A stretch of DNA of 64,000 bases from Mesorhizobium sp. (GCF_023954305.1 NZ_JAMLIG010000001.1:310001-374000); one strand, 5' to 3'; counted from the first letter of the stretch, positions 41,629 through 51,499 are shown. Notes: generated from the sequence alone by a model not told the origin. Numbers and translations are program-made.

Positions 41629-43962
41629 ATGGGAAAGACAGGCGCCTGGGGGGCGACTGGTGGGCGTTTTTTTGCCGGCGGACGGGGCGGCGAAGGAACG
41701 AAGATCGGCAACGGCGCGGGCATCGTCGCCGCGCCGGCATATCGGCGCCTCTTGGCGGCCGAACCCTATCTGCGGCGGTCCATCCCGGCATTGATCGTCA
41801 TCTTCCTTATCGTCGTGGCGGCGACCCGGGCGATGTCGCTGCTGGCGCTGCGCGAGGATATCGAACGCGATGCGCGCGCGATGGTGGCGCTGGCGGCCTC
41901 TCAGATCGCCAGCACGCTCGCCGTCGAACTCGCCGCCGCGCCGGCCGACGCCGACCGACGCGCGCTGGATGCGTCCGCCCAGATCGGCAATCTGCAGAGC
42001 AGCCACGTCCTTCTGGTCACCGACGAGCGCTTCCGCGTCACGGCGGCGGCACCCCGCGACATCGGCTGGGAGGGCCGCTGGCTGGAGAGCCAGATCGACG
42101 GCGGCCAACCCCTGTTCATGTTCGGGTCGCGGGCCGGCGTGATGGAGGTCGCGATCGGTAGCCAGCGCTGGTTCGCCGCGGTCGACCTGACCACCGACCG
42201 CCGCCAGGCGGCGGTCGCGCTGGTGGCGACCGACACCGTCTTTGCCGACTGGCGCAAGCTGGTCTCGCTCAACGTGACGCTGTTCGTGCTCACCTCGGGC
42301 GTGCTGATCGTCATTCTCTACGCCTATTTCGCGCAGGCCGCGCGGGCACAATCGGCTGACCGGATCTACTCGGAGGCGCACCAGCGCATTGATTCGGCGC
42401 TGCTGCGCGGTCGCTGCGGACTGTGGGACTGGGACATGGGTCGCGGCCGCATGTTCTGGTCGCGCTCGATGTACGAAATGCTGGGCTACGAGCCGAGCGA
42501 TGCGATGCTGTCCTTCGGCGAGGTCAACGAGATCATCCATGAGGAGGACGGCGACCTGTTTTCCGTGGCCAAGGCATTGGCGGCGCGCGAGGTGGACCAG
42601 ATCGACCAGGTCTTCCGCATGCGCCATGCCAACGGCCAGTGGGTATGGGTGCGCGCCCGCGCGCAGATCATCGACCCGGACGCCACCGACGTGCACCTGC
42701 TCGGCATCGCCATCGACGTCACCGAGCAGTACCACCTCGCCATGCAGTCGGAGGAGGCGGATGCACGCCTGCGTACGGCGATCGAAAACATCTCGGAAAC
42801 CTTCGTCCTGTGGGATTCGAACGGTCGCCTGGTGATGTGCAACACCCGCTTCCAGGAGCAGGCGGGGCTGAGCGATGGCGACATCGAGCCAGGCACGCCG
42901 CGCAGCGAGATCGAGGAGCGGATGACCGCCTTCGCCTCCGAGCGGCGGCTGGCGAACGGCAATGGCCGCCATGGCGCCGTGACGTATGAGCGCCAGCTCA
43001 ACGACGGCCGCTGGGTGCAGGTCAACGAACTGGTCACGCGCGACGGCGGCACGGTGTCGGTCGGCGCTGACATCACCCAGATCAAGCAGCACCAGGAGAA
43101 GCTCGTCGACAGCGAGCGCCGTCTGATGGCGACGATCCACGACCTCTCCGTCGCCCGAAAGGCCGAGGAGGACCGGGCTCGGGAACTCGCCGACCTCAAC
43201 AGGAAGTGCATGCGCGAGACCGAACGCGCGGAGGCCGCCAACCGCGCCAAGTCCGAGTTCCTCGCCAACATGTCGCACGAACTGCGAACGCCGCTGAACG
43301 CCATCATCGGCTTCTCGGAGCTGATGCAGTCGGGCCTGTTCGGGCCGCTCGGCTCCGAGCGCTATGCGGAATATGTTCGCGACATCCACGGCAGTGGCAA
43401 CTACCTCTTGGGCGTGATCAACGACATCCTCGACATGTCGAAGATCGAGGCCGGCCGCTTCTCGCTCGATCGCGAGGAGATCGACCTGTGTCCGCTGATG
43501 CGCGAGACGGTGCGGGTGATCTCTCTGCAGGCGGCGCAGAAGTCGATCACGGTGGAGACCAGCATCGCCAATTCGATGACGCTCAACGCCGACCGCCGCG
43601 CGATCAAGCAAATCGCCATCAACCTCTTGTCCAACGCGGTCAAATTCACCGGCCAGGGCGGCAAGATCGCAGTGCGCGCCCGCAAGACTTCGGGCGCGGT
43701 GATTCTCACCATCGAGGACAATGGCTGCGGCATCCCCCGGGAGGCGCTGAAGAAGCTGGGCAAGCCCTTCGAGCAGGTCGAGAACCAGTTCACCAAGAGC
43801 CACACCGGCTCCGGCCTCGGCCTGGCGATCTCCCGCTCGCTCGCCCAGCTTCACGGCGGTGCGCTCAAGATCCGTTCGACCGAAGGCGTGGGCACCATCG
43901 TGTCGGTGCGCATCCCGGTGAAGACGAAGACGGCCGCGCAGTCGTCACGAAAGGCTGCCTGA
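41629..43962 (+). CDS. PAS-domain membrane histidine kinase
   Basis: A 777-residue sensor kinase. Two membrane helices (ALIVIFLIVVAATRAMSLLAL; VTLFVLTSGVLIVILYAYF) bracket a periplasmic or extracellular domain of about 130 residues. Next come two PAS domains (GLWDWDMGRGRMFWSRSMYEMLG...; ENISETFVLWDSNGRLVMCNTRF), a coiled coil, HisKA with the phosphorylated His in FLANMSHELRTPLNAIIGFSEL (about residue 550), and HATPase (NLLSNAVKFT, DNGCGIP, GSGLGLAISRSL). The start is ATG 41629, with GCGGGG ahead. The partner regulator is not adjacent. The pepN-kinase-glnE order recurs in rhizobia as I recall. Confidence 0.9.
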   Translation: MGKTGAWGATGGRFFAGGRGGEGTKIGNGAGIVAAPAYRRLLAAEPYLRRSIPALIVIFLIVVAATRAMSLLALREDIERDARAMVALAASQIASTLAVELAAAPADADRRALDASAQIGNLQSSHVLLVTDERFRVTAAAPRDIGWEGRWLESQIDGGQPLFMFGSRAGVMEVAIGSQRWFAAVDLTTDRRQAAVALVATDTVFADWRKLVSLNVTLFVLTSGVLIVILYAYFAQAARAQSADRIYSEAHQRIDSALLRGRCGLWDWDMGRGRMFWSRSMYEMLGYEPSDAMLSFGEVNEIIHEEDGDLFSVAKALAAREVDQIDQVFRMRHANGQWVWVRARAQIIDPDATDVHLLGIAIDVTEQYHLAMQSEEADARLRTAIENISETFVLWDSNGRLVMCNTRFQEQAGLSDGDIEPGTPRSEIEERMTAFASERRLANGNGRHGAVTYERQLNDGRWVQVNELVTRDGGTVSVGADITQIKQHQEKLVDSERRLMATIHDLSVARKAEEDRARELADLNRKCMRETERAEAANRAKSEFLANMSHELRTPLNAIIGFSELMQSGLFGPLGSERYAEYVRDIHGSGNYLLGVINDILDMSKIEAGRFSLDREEIDLCPLMRETVRVISLQAAQKSITVETSIANSMTLNADRRAIKQIAINLLSNAVKFTGQGGKIAVRARKTSGAVILTIEDNGCGIPREALKKLGKPFEQVENQFTKSHTGSGLGLAISRSLAQLHGGALKIRSTEGVGTIVSVRIPVKTKTAAQSSRKAA

Positions 43963-43973
43963 CGCTTGCGGCT

Positions 43974-44399
43974 CTATTGGGTCGCGGACTTCGGCCGGTC
44001 GCCCTTGGCCGAAGCCCGGACTGTCATCTCTTCCATCACCAGCTTGCCGTCCTTGTTAGCGTCGAGCTGCGCGAAGCGCTCCTTCCGCTTTGTCTCGACG
44101 TCGGCCAGGGTGATGGTGCCGTCCTTGTCTGGATCGAAACGGGCGACCAGCCCCTTGGCCCGCTGGTTCGCCTTCGGCCCCTTGAAGGTCGCCGATATCT
44201 CCTCGACCGTCAGCTTGCCGTCGCCATCCTTGTCCGCCTTTTCCAGGCGGCTCCTGATCTCCCCGACGAATTCTTCGTACGAGATGTCCCCGCTCTTGTC
44301 CGCGTCGAGCCGCTCGAAAATCTTGTCGCCCGTCGCAGCCTGCGACGGGGCGGATGCGGCGAAGGTGACGAAAGCCAAGGTCAGAATCGTCCGTTTCAT
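43974..44399 (-). CDS. secreted four-EF-hand protein
   Basis: A 141-residue protein with a signal peptide (MKRTILTLAFVTFAASAPSQA) and four EF-hand loops: DADKSGDISYEE, DKDGDGKLTVEE, DPDKDGTITLAD and DANKDGKLVMEE. All have acidic ligands at positions 1, 3, 5 and 12, except the third, which ends in Asp. It is predicted to bind Ca2+ in the periplasm. GGAGAAGA precedes ATG 44399. It ends convergent with the kinase gene. Role unknown. Confidence 0.9.
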   Translation of the reverse strand: MKRTILTLAFVTFAASAPSQAATGDKIFERLDADKSGDISYEEFVGEIRSRLEKADKDGDGKLTVEEISATFKGPKANQRAKGLVARFDPDKDGTITLADVETKRKERFAQLDANKDGKLVMEEMTVRASAKGDRPKSATQ

Positions 44400-44457
44400 A
44401 CTCTTCTCCATTACGCGGGTCGGCTCCGTACCTGACGACAGGATCATGTCATTGCCA

Positions 44458-47439
44458 TCACGATGACACCCATTTCTCGGCCAGGAGGGTGTTGAAATGA
44501 GCCCGCACTGTCTTCGCCGTATCCTTGATCAGCGCCCGCAGCACGCCGAGATCGGGTGCATCGGCGCTTCGCGAGAGAAGATCGGATAATCCGGGCGGAA
44601 TGTCGGCGGGATCGAGATTTCCGGGGAGACAGAGCCGCACGATCTGCGTCAGCCCGGTGTAGAGGCGATGTGCCCCGAAGAGGTCATCACGCGTCTGCGC
44701 GTCGGCGAGATCGCCCGCGAGACGACGCAGAGTTTCTGCCGTCGACGTCGTCCGGCTCGGCCCCTCGACCCGACCCGTCAGCGACGCGACCTGCGCGATG
44801 AACTCGAGATCGATCAACCCGCCCGGAACGAGCTTCAGGTCCCATTCGTCGGCCGGAGGCTTCTCCTTCTCGATCAGCGCTCGCATCTGCCGCGCCTCGC
44901 GCGCGACGTCGGCAAAGACGAGAGGCGTAGCGAGGATGCCTCCGACATCCGCTTCGATCACGCCGGCGAAGTCGGCGTCGCCTGCGATCACCCGCGCACG
45001 CGTCAGCGCCATGTGCTCCCAGATCTCCGCCTCCGTGCGCTGGTATTTGCGAAAGGCGGCGATATGGGTCGCGACCGGTCCCTTGTTGCCGGAAGGCCGC
45101 AATCTCAGGTCGATCTCGTAGAGAACGCCTTCCGCCGTCGGCGCCGAGACCGCCGCGATCAGGCGCTGCGTCAGGCGGGTAAAGTAGAGCGCCGTCGCCA
45201 GCGGCTTGTCACCGTCGGACTCCTCGGCCATCTCGGCGTGGTCGTAGAGCAGGATCATGTCGACATCTGAACCGGCGGTGAGCTCGTGACTGCCGAGCTT
45301 GCCCATGCCGAGCAGCGCCACGCGCTCGCCCTCGACATGCCCATGGCGGACTGCGAACTCGGCCCGCACCGCCTCCAGCGCCGTTCCGATGGTCAAATCG
45401 GCGAGGTCGGAGAAGGCCTTGCCGGCGCGGGCCGCGTCGATCGCGCCGGTGAGCAGCCGCACGCCGATGAGGAATTTCTGCTCCGCCGCGAAGATGCGCA
45501 GCCGGTCGAGGATCTCCTCATGCTGGCCGACGCCCTCCAGAAACGCCTGGAGGCGGCCGGCGAGGTAGCGCCTGTCGGGCAGTTCCGACATCAGCATCGG
45601 GTCGAGCAGCCCGTCGAAGACATGCGGTCGCCTGGTGATGATCGCCGCGAGCCGGGGGGCTGCGCCCATGATCATCGCCAACAGGTTCAAGAGCGCCGGA
45701 TTGGACTGGAGCAGCGAGAACAGCTGGATTCCCGCCGGCAGACCGGCGAGGAAAGCATCGAAGCGCATCAGCGCCTCGTCGGCGCGGCGGGTATTGCCGA
45801 AGGCCTGCAGCAGCGCCGGCGTCAACTCCGTCAGCCGTTCGCGCGCCTCGGCCGATTGCGTCGCCCGGTAGCGCCCGAAATGCCAGGTGCGGATGACGCG
45901 GCATATGTCGCTCGGCCGTTCGAATCCCAGCTGCGACAGCGTCTGCAGAGTGTCGGGATCGTCGACGTCACCGGTGAAGACGAGGTTGCCGACCCCCGCC
46001 GACAGCTCCGGCGCGGATTCGAACAGCGCCGCGTAATGCTTCTCCACCACCTGGAGCGAGGCGCGGAAATCGGCTGCGAACGCTTCCGCGTCCTCGTAGC
46101 CGCGCATATGCGCGATCCGCTCCAACCCCTCGTCGTCCTCTGGCAGGAGGTGGGTCTGCTCGTCTGCCACCATCTGGATCGCATGCTCGACGTCGCGCAG
46201 GAACCAGTACTGCCTGGCCAGCGCGTCGCGCGCCTCGGGCGAGATCCAGCCCCGTCCGCAGAGCTCGCCCAGCATCGCGATGGTCTCGCGGCCGCGCAGC
46301 TCCTGGAAGCGGCCGCCGGCGATCAGTTGTTGTGTCTGGACGAAGAACTCGATCTCGCGGATGCCGCCGCGCCCGAGCTTGACGTTGTGGCCCTTGACCG
46401 CGATCTCGCCGTGACCCTTGTGCGCGTGGATCTGGCGTTTGATCGAGTGGACGTCGGCGATCGCCGCGAAGTCCATGTATTTGCGCCACACATAGGGTTT
46501 GAGCTCTGCGAGGAAAGCCGCGCCGGCCTCCAGATCGCCGGCCACCGGGCGTGCCTTGATCATCGCGGCGCGCTCCCAGTTCTGGCCCCGGCTTTCGTAA
46601 TAATGCAGCGCCGCGCTGACCGGGATCGCCAGCGGCGTCGAGCCGGGATCCGGTCGGAGCCTTAGGTCGGTGCGGAAGACGTAGCCGTCTTCGGTCCGGT
46701 CCTGGAGGATGCGCACCAGCCGCCGCGTCAGCCGCGCGAACAATTCGTTCGCCTCGTAAGGGTCGGTGATCGCCTTCGCCTCGGGGTCGAAGAAGGAGAT
46801 CAGGTCGATGTCGGACGAGAAGTTGAGCTCATGCGCGCCGAGCTTGCCCATGGCGAGCAGGATCCAGCCGGATCCGCTCGATGGGTCGGAAGGGTCAGGC
46901 AAGGCGATCTTGCCTTGGCCATGCACGTCGCGCAGCAGGAACGACACGGCCGCCCCGATCGCCGCTTCGGCGAGCCTGCTCAGCCGGCGCACCGTCGTCT
47001 GCGCATCGAACACCCGCGCGAGGTCGCACAGGGCGATCAGCGCATGCGCTTCCGTCTTGAGCCGCCTGAGTTCGGCCATCAGCCGTGCCTCGGCCATATC
47101 AGGATCGCGGCCGAGCGCCCCGATCGCTTCGAGAACCGCGTCGATACGAGCAAGCGCCGTCGCCGAGCGCAGGCGGTCGAGGATCTGCGGGGCGCGGCGC
47201 ATGCAGTCGCGCAGGAAAGGCGAGAGGTCGAGCACGGCGGCAAGGAAGTCGACAGTCGCGCCGCCCGCCGAGAGGTCGGCCACGAGGCCGTCCAGGCCCG
47301 CATCGTCGGCATTCGAGATCAGTTCGGCCAGTTCTGCTTCCGCCGCGCTCTCATCGAGCGGTTGAAGCCGGGCCGGCGGTGCGCCGAACCAGTTCCGCTC
47401 GCCCGCCGCCTCCTCCGCGGCCGCTGCCTTCGCCATCAT
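44458..47439 (-). CDS. glnE: bifunctional glutamine synthetase adenylyltransferase/deadenylylase
   Basis: A 993-residue two-headed nucleotidyltransferase that adenylylates and deadenylylates glutamine synthetase in answer to PII and glutamine. Both active sites are seen: GMGKLGAHELNFSSDIDLISFF in the N-terminal half (deadenylylation) and GMGKLGSHELTAGSDVDMILLYD in the C-terminal half (adenylylation), each with the G-S-D-x-D metal motif. Length is usual for alphaproteobacteria. Its start overlaps the stop of the upstream kinase gene, linking it to that two-component pair. Confidence 0.96.
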   Translation of the reverse strand: MMAKAAAAEEAAGERNWFGAPPARLQPLDESAAEAELAELISNADDAGLDGLVADLSAGGATVDFLAAVLDLSPFLRDCMRRAPQILDRLRSATALARIDAVLEAIGALGRDPDMAEARLMAELRRLKTEAHALIALCDLARVFDAQTTVRRLSRLAEAAIGAAVSFLLRDVHGQGKIALPDPSDPSSGSGWILLAMGKLGAHELNFSSDIDLISFFDPEAKAITDPYEANELFARLTRRLVRILQDRTEDGYVFRTDLRLRPDPGSTPLAIPVSAALHYYESRGQNWERAAMIKARPVAGDLEAGAAFLAELKPYVWRKYMDFAAIADVHSIKRQIHAHKGHGEIAVKGHNVKLGRGGIREIEFFVQTQQLIAGGRFQELRGRETIAMLGELCGRGWISPEARDALARQYWFLRDVEHAIQMVADEQTHLLPEDDEGLERIAHMRGYEDAEAFAADFRASLQVVEKHYAALFESAPELSAGVGNLVFTGDVDDPDTLQTLSQLGFERPSDICRVIRTWHFGRYRATQSAEARERLTELTPALLQAFGNTRRADEALMRFDAFLAGLPAGIQLFSLLQSNPALLNLLAMIMGAAPRLAAIITRRPHVFDGLLDPMLMSELPDRRYLAGRLQAFLEGVGQHEEILDRLRIFAAEQKFLIGVRLLTGAIDAARAGKAFSDLADLTIGTALEAVRAEFAVRHGHVEGERVALLGMGKLGSHELTAGSDVDMILLYDHAEMAEESDGDKPLATALYFTRLTQRLIAAVSAPTAEGVLYEIDLRLRPSGNKGPVATHIAAFRKYQRTEAEIWEHMALTRARVIAGDADFAGVIEADVGGILATPLVFADVAREARQMRALIEKEKPPADEWDLKLVPGGLIDLEFIAQVASLTGRVEGPSRTTSTAETLRRLAGDLADAQTRDDLFGAHRLYTGLTQIVRLCLPGNLDPADIPPGLSDLLSRSADAPDLGVLRALIKDTAKTVRAHFNTLLAEKWVSS

Positions 47440-48842
47440 CCCCCCTTACGCGGAAATACCATCTCGACAAGCAGTCCGGGCTCCCTCCCGGACAATTCCA
47501 GCGTGCCACCGTGGAACGTCATCACCGCCTTGGCAAGGCTCAGGCCCAGGCCCGACCCTGGCTGCGAGCGGCTCTTCTCCAGCCGCACGAAGCGTTCGGT
47601 CGCCTGGACGCGATCCTCCGGGGGAATGCCCGGTCCGTTGTCGGCGACACCGAGCCTGATGGCGCCGGGAACCTTGCCGATCGACACCGCCACCTCCGCG
47701 CCGCCCTCGGCGCCGGCGGAGTATTTGATCGCATTGTCGACGATGTTGGACAGCGCCTGGCCGATCAGCTCGCGGTTGCCGATCACCTTCTCCTCACCGC
47801 TTTCCTCGGCGGTCAGCGTCACGCCCGCCTCCTCCGCCGCCGGCTCGTAGAGTTCCACCACGTCGCGGATGATGGCCGCGAGATCGACCTCGCTCGTCGC
47901 CTCCGCCGAATAGCCGGCCTCCAGCCGCGAGATCATCAGGATCGCGTTGAAGGTGCGGATGAGCTGGTCGGACTCGACGATCGTCGCCTCGAGCGCCTCG
48001 CGATATTCGGCCTCGGTGCGCGATCCGGTGAGCGTCGCCTCGACACGGTTGCGCAGCCGCGTCAGCGGCGTTTTCAGATCATGGGCAATGTTGTCGGAGA
48101 CCTGCTTCAGCCCCTCGTTCAGCGCGCCGATGCGCGCCAGCATGGCGTTGAGGTTCTCCGACAGCCGGTCGAACTCGTCGCCCGCGCCTGTCACCGGCAG
48201 CCGGCCGGACACATCGCCGCCCATGATGCGCTTCGAGGCATCTGAAATGCTGTCGATGCGGTGCAGAGCCTGGCGGCCGACGAAAAACCATATGAAGAAG
48301 GCGCCAAGGCCCATCAATGCCAGTGCCGCGGTCAGCGCCCGTCGCACCACGAGACGGAACTGTTCCGGTTCGCCGAGGTCGCGGCCGACCAGCACGATCA
48401 TGCTGTTGGGCAGCCGCACCACCTGAGCGATCGCCCTGTGACCCTCGGTCACCGGCGTCGCCGCGCCACCCTCGCCGTAGCGCTTGTAAGCGAACGGCCG
48501 CTCCGTCCATCCGTCGGCCTCCAGAATACCGAGCTCCAGGCTCTCCACATTGCCGGCGAGCGGGCGGCCGTTCGGGTCGGTCAGAAGGTAGAGATAGGCG
48601 CCTGGCTGGCGGGAGCGCTGGGCGACGACGCGCACCAGGCGCGACAGTCCCCCGCTCTCGTAGGAGCGCGACAGGCTCAGTACTTCCTCAAGGATCGTCT
48701 CGCGCGTCTGGTCGGTCAGCATGCGCGCCGACAGCGACGTCATGTAGACGACGAGCACCAGTGCGGAGGCCGCGAAAAGCAGCAGATAGAGCGCCGACAA
48801 CCGGGCCGCGGTGGTGCGGAAGATCGCGGGCAAGCGCGGCAT
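47436..48842 (-). CDS. HAMP-type sensor histidine kinase
   Basis: A 468-residue kinase: membrane helices at about 15-35 and 165-190 around a periplasmic domain of about 125 residues; HAMP (DASKRIMGGDVSGRLPVTGAGDEFDRLSENLNAML in outline); HisKA with the phospho-acceptor in NIAHDLKTPLTRLRNRVE (about residue 253); and HATPase (NIVDNAIKYS, VADNGPGIPPEDR, GSGLGLSLAKAVM). It starts one base after the stop of its response regulator and overlaps glnE, so regulator-kinase-glnE form one operon. The stimulus is unknown; the degP neighbour suggests envelope stress. Confidence 0.92.
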   Translation of the reverse strand: MPRLPAIFRTTAARLSALYLLLFAASALVLVVYMTSLSARMLTDQTRETILEEVLSLSRSYESGGLSRLVRVVAQRSRQPGAYLYLLTDPNGRPLAGNVESLELGILEADGWTERPFAYKRYGEGGAATPVTEGHRAIAQVVRLPNSMIVLVGRDLGEPEQFRLVVRRALTAALALMGLGAFFIWFFVGRQALHRIDSISDASKRIMGGDVSGRLPVTGAGDEFDRLSENLNAMLARIGALNEGLKQVSDNIAHDLKTPLTRLRNRVEATLTGSRTEAEYREALEATIVESDQLIRTFNAILMISRLEAGYSAEATSEVDLAAIIRDVVELYEPAAEEAGVTLTAEESGEEKVIGNRELIGQALSNIVDNAIKYSAGAEGGAEVAVSIGKVPGAIRLGVADNGPGIPPEDRVQATERFVRLEKSRSQPGSGLGLSLAKAVMTFHGGTLELSGREPGLLVEMVFPRKGG

Positions 48843-48843
48843 C

Positions 48844-49515
48844 TCAGGCCTTGAGCATGTAGCCCGCGCCGCGGACGGTGTGGAGCAGCGGCTTGTCGAA
48901 CCCCTTCTCGATCTTCGAGCGCAAGCGCGAGACATGTACGTCGATGACGTTCGTCTGCGGATCGAAGTGGTAGTCCCAGACGTTCTCGAGCAGCATCGTG
49001 CGCGTAACCACCTGTCCGGCATGGCGCATCAGGTATTCGAGCAGCCTGAATTCGCGCGGCTGCAGGACGATCTCCTTGCCGGCGCGCTTCACCGCATGCG
49101 CCAGGCGGTCGAGTTCGAGATCGCCGGCACGGTAGGTCGTCTCGCTGTCGCGCACGCTCGCCCGGCGTTTCAACACCTCGACGCGGGCGAGCAGTTCGGA
49201 AAAGGCGTAAGGCTTGGTCAGGTAGTCGTCGCCGCCGGCCCGAAGGCCGGTCACCCGGTCGTCGACCTCGCCGAGCGCGGAAAGGATCAGCACCGGCGTC
49301 TCGTTGCCGCGCGCTCTCAAGCCCGCGATCACCGAAAGCCCGTCGCGGCGCGGCAGCATGCGGTCGATGACGAGAATGTCGTAGTCGCCGGAATCGGCAA
49401 GGCTGAAGCCGGTTTCGCCGTCACGCGCGACATGGGCGGTGTGGCCGGCCTCCGTCAGCGCCCGCTCCAGATATTCCGCCGCCTCGCGGTCGTCCTCGAT
49501 CACCAGAATCTTCAT
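48844..49515 (-). CDS. OmpR/PhoB-type response regulator
   Basis: A 223-residue response regulator with receiver domain (phospho-acceptor Asp51 in ILVIDRMLP, Lys in DDYLTKPYAF) and C-terminal winged helix (LQPREFRLLEYLMRHAGQVVTR, NVIDVHVSRLRSKIEKGF). The native start is probably ATG 49515 (MKILVIEDD). Directly upstream begins a mobile-like element, which supplies an extra in-frame ATG at 49524 (MALMKILV) and replaces the normal leader; no good ribosome site is visible. It is operonic with the kinase downstream. Target genes are unknown. Confidence 0.93.
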   Translation of the reverse strand: MKILVIEDDREAAEYLERALTEAGHTAHVARDGETGFSLADSGDYDILVIDRMLPRRDGLSVIAGLRARGNETPVLILSALGEVDDRVTGLRAGGDDYLTKPYAFSELLARVEVLKRRASVRDSETTYRAGDLELDRLAHAVKRAGKEIVLQPREFRLLEYLMRHAGQVVTRTMLLENVWDYHFDPQTNVIDVHVSRLRSKIEKGFDKPLLHTVRGAGYMLKA

Positions 49516-49788
49516 TAGAGCCATGTCCGATCAGATTGAACCGTTCTGCCGGAGGGAATTCGGGCCAAGGTCGAGGTCTTCGGCGCGGTCGTGCTGGTGG
49601 CACGGCCAAGTCCGAAGACCGATGGATTTGGCCCGAATTCACCCGGCCCGAAGGGTTTCCCGCTGGCGGGCGCCCGCGGCGTCAGGCGGACTGGGCCGTG
49701 CCACCAGCACGACCTGCACCGCCTTCCTGGCGGATCGCCTCGCCACCGGCGAAACAGAACTGGTTCAATCTGATCGGACATGGCTCTA
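49516..49788. mobile_element. MITE-like element with long terminal inverted repeats
   Basis: A 273-base element. Both ends read inward TAGAGCCATGTCCGATCAGA and stay identical for 27 bases, then share GTTCTG after a one-base difference. Sub-terminal parts are also inverted (GAATTCGGGCCAA / TTGGCCCGAATTC; GTGGCACGGCC / GGCCGTGCCAC), so the whole is a long imperfect palindrome. It codes for nothing convincing. TA at both borders fits a TA target duplication as made by IS630/mariner-type transposases. A related copy is at 21547-21867. Confidence 0.8.
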
Positions 49789-49904
49789 GATATCATATAG
49801 GCGATCTGTCGGGAAAACAGGACCGTCCAGAAGCCGACGGCGGGCGATTGGGGGAGCCCGCCGTCGCCGGTGCGGAAGCGGATCGGCCCGCACCTGCCCA
49901 CGAC

Positions 49905-49931
49905 GCCGGCCGCTCGTCACGAGCGGCCGGC
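49905..49931. repeat. strong hairpin downstream of degP
   Basis: GCCGGCCGCTCGT and ACGAGCGGCCGGC pair over 13 bases around a single C. It lies 12 bases past the degP stop (minus strand). No T-run, so it may be an RNA-stabilising stem rather than a classical terminator. Confidence 0.7.
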
Positions 49932-49942
49932 TTGCGGACTTG

Positions 49943-51499
49943 TCAGCCGCGCGCCACCGGCAGGGCGACGAAGCGGTTGGTCTGGTCGCGCATCACCTGG
50001 AAGAGCACCGCCTTGCGGCCGGCCTTCGAGGCTTCCTCGACCGCCTTCTCGACATCGGCCGCGCTCGCGACCTCCTTCGAGTTGACGGCGAGGATGACGT
50101 CGCCCGCCTGCATGCCGCGGTCGGCGGCCTCGCTGTCGGCATCGACATTGGTGACGACGAGACCCTTGCCGTCCTCGGCCTTGGTCACGGTCAGGCCGAA
50201 GCCTTCCAGCGTGCCGGTTTCCGGCGTCGCATTGTCGGGCGTCGCCTCGGCGCGGTCCTGCGAACCCGGCAGGGTGCCCAGTTTGACGTCGAAGGTCTGC
50301 GCCTTGCCGTCACGCCAGACTTCGACCGCAACGGTCTTGCCTGGATCGAGGTTGCCGATCAGGCGGGCGAGTTCGCGCGGCGAGGCGACCGCCTTCTTGT
50401 CGACCGAGACGATCACGTCGCCGGCCGCGATACCGACTTCCTTCGCCGGACCGTCGGCCTGCGCCTCGCTCACCAGCGCGCCGCGCGGCTTGTCGAGGCC
50501 GATCGATTCGGCGATCTCGTCGGTGACCGGCTGGATCTGCACGCCGAGCCAGCCGCGCTGGATCGATCCGCCGTCCTTCAGCTTGGCGACGACATCCTTC
50601 GCGGTCGTGGCGGGAATGGCGAACGCGATGCCGACATTGCCGCCCGACGGCGAGAAGATCGCCGTGTTGATGCCGACCACCTCGCCGTTGAGGTTGAAGG
50701 CCGGGCCGCCGGAATTGCCGCGGTTCACCGCCGCGTCGATCTGGATGAAGTCGTCATAGGGGCCGGCGCCGATGTCACGGCCGCGGGCGGAGACGATGCC
50801 CGCCGTCACGGTGCCGCCGAGGCCGAACGGATTGCCCACGGCCACGACCCAGTCGCCGACGCGGATCTTGGAATCGTCGGCGAAGGCGACGTAGGTGAAC
50901 TTGCGCTCTCCCTCGACCTTCAGCAGCGCGAGGTCGGTGCGTTCGTCGGCGCCGACCAGCTTGGCGTCGAGCTCATCGCCATTGTCCATGACCACCGTGT
51001 ATTCCGCGCCGTCGCGAATGACGTGATTGTTGGTGACGAGGTAGCCGTCTTCGGAAATGAAGAAGCCCGATCCCTGCGAGGAGGGACGCAGCCGCTCGGC
51101 CCGACGCTCCTGGCGCCGCTCCGACCGCGGACCTTCGGAACGCGGACCGTCGCCGCGGAACTCGCGGAAGAAGCGCTTGAGCGGATGATCGTCGGGAAGG
51201 TCGTCGTAGCCGGGCCCGCCGAAGAAGCCGCCGCCGGGGCCGCCGAACAGCGAGCCGGGATTGTCGGAGGCCGGCTCGATCCGCGACTTGACGCGGACGC
51301 TCACCACGGCGGGCGAGACCTTCTCGACGACATCCGCGAAGCCGGGCGCCTGCGGGGCTTCGACGCGCACCGCCTCGGCGAAGACGGGAACAGTCACGCT
51401 GGTGACCGCGCCGACACCGATCGAGCCTGCGATCGCGAGCGAGGCAGCGGCGGCCAGCAGGCGCTTTCTCTTTGAAGTGGAAGCGTTTGAAGTGGTCAT
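49943..51499 (-). CDS. degP: DegP/Do-type periplasmic serine protease
   Basis: A 518-residue HtrA protease. Signal peptide (KRKRLLAAAASLAIAGSIGVGAV...), trypsin-like domain with the full triad (His in LVTNNHVI, Asp in ERTDLALLK, Ser in NRGNSGGPAF), then two PDZ domains (GWLGVQIQPVTDEIAESIGL...; a second with GLVVTNVDADSEAADRGMQAGDVIL). A Gly-rich LA-like loop (GGPGGGFFGGPGYDD) follows the first strand. It degrades or chaperones misfolded envelope proteins. ATG 51499 fits the AAAGGA spacing; ATG 51508 is nine bases upstream. It precedes the two-component pair, an arrangement known from rhizobia. Confidence 0.95.
   Translation of the reverse strand: MTTSNASTSKRKRLLAAAASLAIAGSIGVGAVTSVTVPVFAEAVRVEAPQAPGFADVVEKVSPAVVSVRVKSRIEPASDNPGSLFGGPGGGFFGGPGYDDLPDDHPLKRFFREFRGDGPRSEGPRSERRQERRAERLRPSSQGSGFFISEDGYLVTNNHVIRDGAEYTVVMDNGDELDAKLVGADERTDLALLKVEGERKFTYVAFADDSKIRVGDWVVAVGNPFGLGGTVTAGIVSARGRDIGAGPYDDFIQIDAAVNRGNSGGPAFNLNGEVVGINTAIFSPSGGNVGIAFAIPATTAKDVVAKLKDGGSIQRGWLGVQIQPVTDEIAESIGLDKPRGALVSEAQADGPAKEVGIAAGDVIVSVDKKAVASPRELARLIGNLDPGKTVAVEVWRDGKAQTFDVKLGTLPGSQDRAEATPDNATPETGTLEGFGLTVTKAEDGKGLVVTNVDADSEAADRGMQAGDVILAVNSKEVASAADVEKAVEEASKAGRKAVLFQVMRDQTNRFVALPVARG

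Noticed and set aside
41626..43854. 742-codon open frame antisense to the PAS kinase
   Set aside because: Mirror of a clearly coding gene, with low-complexity composition and no ribosome site.
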